From contig CADCRH010000119.1 in assembly GCA_902803805.1 (NCBI GenBank), forward strand, positions 1 to 36,921: a stretch of 36,921 nt of DNA, in the 5' to 3' direction. Both the position numbers and the translations under genes were made by a program. Shown here in pieces: positions 23,497 through 29,941 of the stretch; within the stretch, counting starts at the first letter, position 1; each line of letters begins with the position of its first letter. Below the pieces are notes generated by a model. It was given only the letters and a program-made list of their open reading frames with translations. It was not told the origin of the DNA and searched no databases. The stretch is from an uncultured Ruminococcus sp. GTDB taxonomy: Bacteria > Bacillota > Clostridia > Oscillospirales > Acutalibacteraceae.

Positions 23497-24450
23497 ATGG
23501 CATCAACAGTACCGGTTTATCTTTTCCTCGGTTTTCTTGACGGAGGAAAAACCAGATTTATACACGAAAATCTTTGCGACAAACGTTTTCAGAACGGTGA
23601 CAGGACCCTTGTCATTCTCTGTGAGGAGGGCGAAGAGGAGCTTGATACCTCTCAATATGCAGGCGGTAAAAACGTGACTGTCGTAACGATAGAGGACAAA
23701 GAACAGCTCACAAGGAAATTTTTGGAAGACAGCTTGAAAAAGAGCAAAGCGCAAAGAGTAATGATTGAGTATAACGGAATGTGGCTTCTCGACGATCTGG
23801 GAAAAGAACTGCCGCGGAACTGGCAGATCTATCAGATTATGATGATGGCGGATTCCAACACCTTTGATATGTACAATAACAATATGCGTCAGCTTGTTTT
23901 TGATAAGATCAGTGTGACAGAGTTGGTTGCGTTCAATCGCTGCTCCGAGGGCTTTGACAAGCAGAAGCTTCATACGATCGTCAGAGCGATCAACCGCCGT
24001 GCCGCCATTATCTATGAATATCAGGACGGCACGATCGAAAACGATGATATTGTCGATCCGCTTCCGTTTGATCTGAATGCTCCCGTTGTGGAGGTGAATG
24101 ACGAAGATTTCGGACTGCTTTACCTTGACGCAATGGACAAACCCGATCATTACGACGGCAAGACGATCAGGTTCAAGGCACTGATCGCACGGAACAACAA
24201 GCTTCCGAAAAACAGCTTTGTAGGCGGTCGTTTTGCAATGCAGTGCTGTGCCGAGGACATTCGTTATGTAGGCTTTTTGTGCAAGTGGGATAAAGCGACA
24301 ACACTGGCGAATAAAGGTTGGTACACCGTTACCGCACAGGTGAGAGCGGAAAAAGACCCGATGTTCGGCGGAGAAAAAGGACCGATGTTCTATGTTACCG
24401 ATGTAAAATCTGCCAAGAAGCCCGAAGAAGAAACTGTCTATTTTTCATAA
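23497..24450 (+). CDS. Divergent CobW-like P-loop protein with C-terminal DUF1980/YcgQ-like domain
   Basis: 317 residues. The N-terminal VYLFLGFLDGGKTRFIHE is a CobW-type Walker A (GxxxxGKT intact). A MIEYNGMW segment occupies the place of the IE-P/T-x-G motif. The metal-binding CxCC motif of COG0523 is absent. Residues about 205-310 (DGKTIRFKALIARNNKLPKN, CCAEDIRYVGFLC, GWYTVTAQV) resemble the C-terminal OB-like domain of the YcgQ/TIGR03943 family, which usually accompanies a YcgR/UPF0718 permease. No permease is adjacent. The ATG at 23497 follows AAAGGAG by 11 bases; an in-frame GTG at 23485 lies on the ribosome site. It probably acts with the preceding GTPase in metal handling. Confidence 0.75.
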   Translation: MASTVPVYLFLGFLDGGKTRFIHENLCDKRFQNGDRTLVILCEEGEEELDTSQYAGGKNVTVVTIEDKEQLTRKFLEDSLKKSKAQRVMIEYNGMWLLDDLGKELPRNWQIYQIMMMADSNTFDMYNNNMRQLVFDKISVTELVAFNRCSEGFDKQKLHTIVRAINRRAAIIYEYQDGTIENDDIVDPLPFDLNAPVVEVNDEDFGLLYLDAMDKPDHYDGKTIRFKALIARNNKLPKNSFVGGRFAMQCCAEDIRYVGFLCKWDKATTLANKGWYTVTAQVRAEKDPMFGGEKGPMFYVTDVKSAKKPEEETVYFS

Positions 24451-24475
24451 AACGAATGTTTTTGATGAAAACAAC

Positions 24476-24517
24476 AACAGCGTTCCCGATGATTTGTCGG
24501 AAACGCTGTTTCATTTT
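24476..24517. terminator. Terminator between the COG0523 pair and the LCP genes
   Basis: AACAGCGTT-CCCGA (24476-24489) pairs with TCGG-AAACGCTGTT (24497-24510), with one mismatch in the stem and a 7-base loop. T-rich sequence follows on the plus strand and A-rich sequence precedes it for the minus strand. It serves converging genes. Confidence 0.75.
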
Positions 24518-25808
24518 ATGATGAGGATTCCTCTCCCGAATCATCAAAGACGAAGCGGTGGAAGCTTTCAATTTCATAGTCGGGGTCATCAATGGTTAAA
24601 ACGAGAGATTCGCCTATCCACGTATTGGAGAAATTGTCGCCCTGCGGAACGCTGTGTTCCTTGCGGTCATAGCGTAAATATCCGAATAAGCCCAGACCCA
24701 TTCCGATCACATCACCGTAGGACATATTGGTGGTAATGAGCGGTGCAATCTGATACATCACGTGCATAAACGTGACAGGACCTTTGGATTTGAGGGTGGA
24801 AACAATGGTGTTGATGACGATTCTCTGGCGTGTGGTTCTGTCAAAATCGGAGCCTGCACTGTCACGGTCACGGGCATACCATAATGCTTGTCTGCCGTTA
24901 AGATGAACAACAGCGGTTTCTTCACCGTTTTCATTGGTTTCAAAATGGTAGCTGTTAATATCCAGCTCTTGCCGTGTATCGACCTGATGATTTTTGTGGC
25001 TTTGCCAGTTGATATAGTCGATTTCTTCCGCAGACAGATTCAGGTCAATACCGCCCATCGCGTCAATGATGGAAGTAAAACTCGAAAAATCAACAACGGC
25101 ATAACTGTCGATTTTGATTTTAAAATTATATTCGATGGTTTCGGCGGCAAGTTTTGCACCGCCATAGGCAAAGGCGGCATTCAGTCTGTCCTCACCGTAG
25201 CCCGGAATGGTGATATACAGGTCACGCAGAAAAGAAGTTTGTTTCAAAATTTTATGTTTTTTATCGATCGACAAAAGAATAATGGAGTCCGAACGACCAT
25301 ATTCGTCCTCGGCGTGATTGTCCGCGCCGAACAAAAGAATATTCTGTACATTGACGCTGCTTTTCAATTCCCCGACTGCATTGATGACCGATTCCTCATC
25401 AGGATTTTCCGTTGAATAATTGATTCGGAATAAGATCATTGCAGCGTAAAATCCAAAAAACAGTATCAGCACAAGCAGAATGGTTAAAATGATTTTCCAT
25501 ACTTTAATTTTTGATTTTTTCTTTTTTGTCGGCGTTTTTTTCTTTGGATGTTCGGTGTGATGAGAAGGGTTGCGGTTTGCATTCCGATACGGTTCACCTT
25601 CGTTGAAGTTATCTCCGTAATCCGTGCGTGAAACAGGTCTTTGGCTTTGTTTCTGTATGGTACGGCGGGGTGCCGAGGGAGGATGTTTGGGCTTTTGCTG
25701 CCGTTCTCTTTGTGGCTGCGGTCGGCTGTGGCTGCTGATGTCGGTATAGCCGTCGTTGTATTCGTTGTAATCGTCATTATAATGACGGTGATTTTTATTT
25801 TCTGGCAT
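24516..25808 (-). CDS. LytR-CpsA-Psr family cell wall polymer ligase (copy A)
   Basis: 430 residues. Residues 1-107 form a cytoplasmic tail rich in Arg, Gln, His and Pro, ending in a Lys-rich stretch. One membrane helix lies at about 108-130 (WKIILTILLVLILFFGFYA), and the external LCP domain at about 158-345. Conserved elements include NILLFGADNHAEDEYGRSDS, LSIDKKHKILKQTSFLRDLY, DRLNAAFAYGGAKLAAETIE, VDFSSFTSIIDAMGGIDL and ALWYARDRDS with the catalytic arginines. LCP enzymes transfer teichoic-acid-like or capsular polymers from lipid carrier to peptidoglycan. GGAGGTG supports the ATG. It lies 63 bases downstream of a paralogue on the same strand. Confidence 0.92.
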   Translation of the reverse strand: MPENKNHRHYNDDYNEYNDGYTDISSHSRPQPQRERQQKPKHPPSAPRRTIQKQSQRPVSRTDYGDNFNEGEPYRNANRNPSHHTEHPKKKTPTKKKKSKIKVWKIILTILLVLILFFGFYAAMILFRINYSTENPDEESVINAVGELKSSVNVQNILLFGADNHAEDEYGRSDSIILLSIDKKHKILKQTSFLRDLYITIPGYGEDRLNAAFAYGGAKLAAETIEYNFKIKIDSYAVVDFSSFTSIIDAMGGIDLNLSAEEIDYINWQSHKNHQVDTRQELDINSYHFETNENGEETAVVHLNGRQALWYARDRDSAGSDFDRTTRQRIVINTIVSTLKSKGPVTFMHVMYQIAPLITTNMSYGDVIGMGLGLFGYLRYDRKEHSVPQGDNFSNTWIGESLVLTIDDPDYEIESFHRFVFDDSGEESSS

Positions 25809-25840
25809 TTTGACACCTCCGAATTCTTTATATACAGTTA

Positions 25841-25864
25841 GTGACAGGTGAGAACACCTGCCAC
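25841..25864. other. Hairpin between the two LCP genes
   Basis: GTGACAGGTG (25841-25850) and CACCTGCCAC (25855-25864) form a 10-bp stem with one G-T-type mismatch around a 4-base loop AGAA. There is no T-tract, so it is more likely a processing or attenuation hairpin setting the ratio of the two genes than a full terminator. Confidence 0.5.
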
Positions 25865-25871
25865 TTGTTAT

Positions 25872-27227
25872 TTATTCCGATGTTGTAATTTGTTCAACTT
25901 CTTCCTCAAAGATGAATTCCGCGACCTTTTGCCGAAAAGCATTCCAGTCATAGATAACGATACAGTCAACCTGCTCACCGTTGACATAAATAGGGTTGTA
26001 ATCATCCGAGTAATAAAAATCAACGCCTACATTGGCGGCAAGGGGAGCGGATTCCGAAACAATATCGTATTCGAGATAATTCATAATATTCGTGGCAAGC
26101 TTGGTGATCTCGGAGGTTTTGAGGTTGGTGGTGATCATAGGACCGATTTCGTAAACCACGGACATTATTGTCTGGAAATCCGAATGTTTGAGCCTGTTCA
26201 GAATAATGCTGACAACTTCTCGCTGGCGCTGCGTTCTGTCATAGTCGTCACCGCTGCATATTCCGTCTTCGCCTCGGTTTCTTGCGTGCCACAAAGCCTG
26301 CTGACCGTTGAGGTGTACGGTGGTTACACGCTCGCCGTAGATGTTGGTATGGAAATTGTAGTCATTCACATCGATTTCATATCGTGTATCCGATTGATTG
26401 TTGACCCAGAGCTGCCAGTTAATATAGTCGATTTCTTCATCACTGATTTCAATATCGATTCCGCCCAGTGCGTTGATAATATTTTTAAAGCTTTTGAAGT
26501 CAACTACTGCATAACGGTCGATCTGGATTCCGTAATTCAGCTCGATCGTTTTAACGGCAAGGCTTGCGCCGCCGAAAGTATAGGAAGCGTTCAGCTTCTG
26601 GCTTTCATAGTCGCCCGGAATATCGACATAGGTATCACGCATAAACGAAAGCATTTTCATTTTTTGGTGGCGCGTATCGATCGAGAAAAGGATCATTGTG
26701 TCGGATTGTCCCGAAGTGGCACCTTTTCTGGTATCGGCGCCGAAAAGCATAATATTCAGGATCATAGGGTCGTTCAAAAGGGCACCTTGATAAGTATCGA
26801 TTTCGGGAGTACCGGATAGATCTGAAGTTTGTCCGTTGGTACTGTTTTGATTTTTCTTTTTGGTGGTTGATGTGTCCTCTATGTCCTCAAGCTGCTGATA
26901 GTTAATGCGGTTGAAGTAATGATAGGCAACAACACAGCCTGTTCCCACAATGATCATCAGAACGGCAAGTATGGAGCATACGGCATTAAGAGCCACCCGC
27001 TTTTTTGAAAGCTTGAATTTGCGTTTCGGTTTTGCCTTATGATTATTTTGTTTGGAAGCGCTGTTTTGAGACTGTAATAATGTAACTTCCTCATTGTCTG
27101 TATGCTGAGGCACGTTACTTTTTTTCTTTGAAACGATATGGTCGTAAAATACAATATGGTCACTTTTTGAGTTGTGTTGTTTGCTTGCAGATGGATTTTT
27201 TTTCTGTTCCTTATGATAATCAGGCAT
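25872..27227 (-). CDS. LytR-CpsA-Psr family cell wall polymer ligase (copy B)
   Basis: 451 residues, paralogous to the downstream gene. The cytoplasmic Lys/Gln/Ser-rich tail spans 1-75, a membrane helix about 80-105 (LNAVCSILAVLMIIVGTGCV), a Ser/Thr/Asn linker about 118-145 and the LCP domain about 150-345. Motifs are NIMLFGADTRKGATSGQSDT, LSFMRDTYVDIPG, KLNASYTFGGASLAVKTIE, NALGGIDIEISDEEIDYINW and ALWHARNRGE. It has an insertion with CSGDDYDRTQRQREVV. The ATG at 27227 follows AAAGGAG. It is the first gene of the LCP unit, with a strong promoter at 27278-27306. Two paralogues in tandem suggest different polymer or acceptor preferences. Confidence 0.92.
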   Translation of the reverse strand: MPDYHKEQKKNPSASKQHNSKSDHIVFYDHIVSKKKSNVPQHTDNEEVTLLQSQNSASKQNNHKAKPKRKFKLSKKRVALNAVCSILAVLMIIVGTGCVVAYHYFNRINYQQLEDIEDTSTTKKKNQNSTNGQTSDLSGTPEIDTYQGALLNDPMILNIMLFGADTRKGATSGQSDTMILFSIDTRHQKMKMLSFMRDTYVDIPGDYESQKLNASYTFGGASLAVKTIELNYGIQIDRYAVVDFKSFKNIINALGGIDIEISDEEIDYINWQLWVNNQSDTRYEIDVNDYNFHTNIYGERVTTVHLNGQQALWHARNRGEDGICSGDDYDRTQRQREVVSIILNRLKHSDFQTIMSVVYEIGPMITTNLKTSEITKLATNIMNYLEYDIVSESAPLAANVGVDFYYSDDYNPIYVNGEQVDCIVIYDWNAFRQKVAEFIFEEEVEQITTSE

Positions 27228-27277
27228 AAAAAATCTCCTTTAAAACCAAATAAAATCAAAACACATTTATCTAACCT

Positions 27278-27306
27278 ATTATATATTAGAATTGACCAAT
27301 AATCAA
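27278..27306 (-). promoter_or_regulatory. Predicted promoter of the LCP gene pair
   Basis: On the minus strand TTGATT (27306-27301), a 17-base spacer and TATAAT (27283-27278), about 50 bases before the start. Confidence 0.7.
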
Positions 27307-27373
27307 ATAAATTACAAAAAAATGTCGTGATTGATATTTTTCGGAAGTAAAGCGAAAGAATATTGTTTAAAAT

Positions 27374-27967
27374 TCACTGTAGTGCAATATTTTGTTCATC
27401 AAGCGACAGGCTGAAGGACGGTAAAAAGTCGTCCATAAAAATCATTACTTCGGGAAGATTCATTTTATGAAGCGAGGAAAGAATTTCGTCCTTTGCCTTT
27501 GAAAATTCGCTGTTGCCCATTTGAAGTTCTTCAATGCATTTGATCAGAGCGGAAAGTCTGTCCGCACCTTTTACCAGTTTCAGAAGATAGGGGTCGGGCT
27601 CGTCAGGGATCAGCAGATTTTGATATTCTTCCTGCATATAGTCGGGCAGGGAGGACAAAAGCTGATTTGCCGCTTCGTGCTCAATATCCTTGTAAGCATT
27701 TCTCAGCGTTTTACTGGAATACTTGATCGGAGTGGGCAGATCGCCCGTAATGATTTCCGTGCAGTCGTGAAAAAGAGCCAATGCAGCGGCGTGTTCGGGG
27801 TTGAGGCAGCCGCCGCATTTTTTGTTGTGGATCACTGTCAGTGCGTGTGCTAGCATCGCAACCGTCAGACTGTGCTCACTGATATTTTCGGTTCTGGTGT
27901 TGTTCATCAGCGACCATCGGTTAATATACTTCATTCTCGACATAATCGCAAAAAAATGATAGCTCAT
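27374..27967 (-). CDS. YfbR-like HD-domain 5'-deoxynucleotidase
   Basis: 197 residues, cytoplasmic. Family signatures are clear: SRMKYINRWSL and TRTENISEHSLTVAMLAH near the N-terminus, ALFHDCTEIITGDLPTPIKY carrying the metal-binding His-Asp pair and the YfbR-specific GD-x-PTP-x-KY block, and VKGADRLSALIKCIEE with the fourth ligand. YfbR removes phosphate from deoxynucleoside 5'-monophosphates. The ATG at 27967 has AAGGA eight bases upstream; the in-frame extension to 28027 overlaps the methylase gene and is not supported. It lies 13 bases behind the methylase gene and has no obvious promoter of its own. Confidence 0.9.
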   Translation of the reverse strand: MSYHFFAIMSRMKYINRWSLMNNTRTENISEHSLTVAMLAHALTVIHNKKCGGCLNPEHAAALALFHDCTEIITGDLPTPIKYSSKTLRNAYKDIEHEAANQLLSSLPDYMQEEYQNLLIPDEPDPYLLKLVKGADRLSALIKCIEELQMGNSEFSKAKDEILSSLHKMNLPEVMIFMDDFLPSFSLSLDEQNIALQ

Positions 27968-27980
27968 AATAGAAATCCTT

Positions 27981-28904
27981 TCATAAATTGATGGCAAGAT
28001 CTGTTGAAAAAAATGATATTTGCTCATTGGTCGGGGAGTCGTTTGTGATTTTTTTGTGAGTTGGCAGAGAATAGTTTGTCAACAAAGCCTCTGTCATAGG
28101 ATTACGATTTGCCTCTTTCGCTCCTACGTGATAAAAATGTTCTATATTTATTTTATGACAGAAACTCCAGATATGATCGATATATTCATTTGTTCTGTAT
28201 TGATTATGATCCCAGGTTGAAAGCATAAATTTTGTATCGGAGGATAAAAGGTGTTCTTTTAATAAAAGCTCATCACATTCTTCCCAATTGTCATAATAAT
28301 CAACGTGCCTTCCGATATAGGGAGGGTCACAGTATATAAATGAATCCTTGTCAGCGTTTTCGAGAGTTTTTTGAAACGGCTGACATTGAAATGTCCAATC
28401 CTTATACATAAGTTGTTCCTCAATATATCTGACCTGATTGGTTATTTTGGTGATATAAGCCTTTGCAAATCTTTGGGGCTTGTGACCGTATGGAACATTG
28501 AAGCAGTTTTTCTTGTTGAATCTTATCATTCCGTTAAAACAAGAACGATTTAAAAACAGAAAATCAAGAGGGTTTTTGTTTTTGTTAAAGCGTTCTCTGA
28601 CTTCATAATAATATTCATCATCTTTTTCGGAAAGCTTTTTGCCCTCACATTCAAGAAATTCTTTTACGATATTGGAAGTGATTGTTTTGGATTTTACAGC
28701 ATTGTAAAAATCGATAATACAAGGGTTGATATCGGCAAAAACAGCTTTGTTTGGTGCAGTGTTAAAGCCTACGACACCCGAACCCATAAACGGTTCTATC
28801 CATACGGTGTCACTGTTCAGGATAACATTTTGCTTGATAAAGGGAACCAGTTTGGTTTTGATTCCCTGAATTTTTATGGGAGGAATATAAATTTTTTCAC
28901 TCAT
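27981..28904 (-). CDS. EcoRV-type DNA adenine methyltransferase (D12 class)
   Basis: 307 residues. It is very similar to the EcoRV methylase as I remember it: IYIPPIKIQGIKTKLVPFIK at the N-terminus, VWIEPFMGSGVVGFNTAP (AdoMet motif I), YYYEVRERFN, DFLFLNRSCFNGMIRFN, FIYCDPPYIGRHVDYY (catalytic DPPY) and EHFYHVGAKEANRNPMTEAL. It should methylate the first adenine of GATATC to protect the host. The ATG overlaps the endonuclease stop by one base (TAATG). Codon use is visibly AT-richer than that of neighbouring genes, consistent with transfer. Specificity is inferred from similarity. Confidence 0.93.
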   Translation of the reverse strand: MSEKIYIPPIKIQGIKTKLVPFIKQNVILNSDTVWIEPFMGSGVVGFNTAPNKAVFADINPCIIDFYNAVKSKTITSNIVKEFLECEGKKLSEKDDEYYYEVRERFNKNKNPLDFLFLNRSCFNGMIRFNKKNCFNVPYGHKPQRFAKAYITKITNQVRYIEEQLMYKDWTFQCQPFQKTLENADKDSFIYCDPPYIGRHVDYYDNWEECDELLLKEHLLSSDTKFMLSTWDHNQYRTNEYIDHIWSFCHKINIEHFYHVGAKEANRNPMTEALLTNYSLPTHKKITNDSPTNEQISFFSTDLAINL

Positions 28905-29749
28905 TATTTTGTCCCTTTCTTTTTTGACGCTTTTGGATTGTATATATCCATTGACAATCCACGATAAGTTAAATATTCCCTCAAAGAAGTAAGAACTTTG
29001 AAATCTCCGTTTTCATCCAGAATCTGAAGGTTTCCGTAGTTAGCCCAATAATCGTCAAAGATCCGCTCTCCTGCTTTTGCAAACATACCGTTTCCTTTGA
29101 GGATATCATCGATTTTTTGAATACTGCCGATATTGGCGGTATTTCCGCTGCCGCTTTTATCGCTTGCGATTTTCCATTTTTCTTCTGCAAAAAAGATAAA
29201 GTCCGAGATAACAGGTTTTATCTTTTCGATCTCATTGATGGAGTATATTTTTGTTTCTTCCTCTTTTTTGATTTTTCGTCTTGTGTAGATGATACCTAAA
29301 CAAAAATGTCCGAGATAGGAATGATAAGGATACTGTATATTTTTCGTACTGTTTCTGTCTGTAAAATAGGTACCGTGAGAGCCAAGTGTAAATCCGTTGC
29401 AAAATTCGGAATTGCGATCGTTGCGATAGGTTGTTTTTAGATCTACGGCAAATTTTACATTTTCATCAGATTTCGATATTAATGTTATATCAGGATACCA
29501 GTTCTGAAACTTTGCCGGTTCTGCTTTAAATCCATTCTTTTCTGCAAATTTGAAAAAATTCGGGAAAATATGTAATTCGAGCAGTTTTGAAATGATTTTT
29601 GTATCCGATGAAATATGATAAATATTTTTATCAATATCAATAAAACCTCTGATTGTCCATTGATGATCTACGGAAACAAAGTCATTCAATGATAATGCGA
29701 AATCTTTTAACAAATTTAGAAATTTGATTTTTTCATCTTGTTGATCCAT
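28904..29749 (-). CDS. EcoRV-type type II restriction endonuclease
   Basis: 281 residues, somewhat longer than the 245 of EcoRV. Catalytic PD...D-x-K residues are Asp87 (NWYPDITL), Asp103 and Lys105 (FAVDLKTTY), with the same 16- and 2-residue spacings as Asp74, Asp90 and Lys92 of EcoRV. The DNA recognition loop GSGNTANIGS (200-209) matches the EcoRV loop GSGNTTNIGS except for one Thr to Ala. STKNIQYPYHSYLGHF and the final YRG are also shared. Blunt cleavage at GATATC is therefore predicted. The ATG at 29749 follows AAGGTGG by nine bases; a TTG two codons earlier is possible. The gene is AT-rich. No controller (C) protein gene is present. Confidence 0.92.
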   Translation of the reverse strand: MDQQDEKIKFLNLLKDFALSLNDFVSVDHQWTIRGFIDIDKNIYHISSDTKIISKLLELHIFPNFFKFAEKNGFKAEPAKFQNWYPDITLISKSDENVKFAVDLKTTYRNDRNSEFCNGFTLGSHGTYFTDRNSTKNIQYPYHSYLGHFCLGIIYTRRKIKKEEETKIYSINEIEKIKPVISDFIFFAEEKWKIASDKSGSGNTANIGSIQKIDDILKGNGMFAKAGERIFDDYWANYGNLQILDENGDFKVLTSLREYLTYRGLSMDIYNPKASKKKGTK

Positions 29750-29779
29750 TGTCAAACACCACCTTTTTTCTTTGATTAT

Positions 29780-29808
29780 ATTCTACTATATTTTGTGCGT
29801 TGATTCAA
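29780..29808 (-). promoter_or_regulatory. Predicted promoter of the restriction-modification operon
   Basis: On the minus strand TTGAAT (29808-29803), a 17-base spacer and TAGAAT (29785-29780), about 30 bases before the endonuclease start. No C-box-like repeat was seen. Confidence 0.65.
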
Positions 29809-29866
29809 GGATTATGACGGGAACAATTCAATTATAGGACACTTTCCATAAGATTTTAAAAATTGA

Positions 29867-29895
29867 TGGATTTTTGAAAAGCAATGTGATACAAT
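29867..29895 (+). promoter_or_regulatory. Predicted promoter of the YfhO gene
   Basis: Extended -10 TGATACAAT (TACAAT at 29890-29895) with a weak -35, TGGATT (29867-29872), at 17 bases. Confidence 0.55.
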
Positions 29896-29941
29896 AGTTA
29901 AGTTGTAAAAAAGGTTATAAAAATAATCGGAGGATAACGAA

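Noticed and set aside
25848..26819. A 323-codon plus-strand frame opposite the LCP copy B gene
   Set aside because: It is an antisense shadow of a clear LCP coding sequence; no ribosome site and no protein-like motifs.
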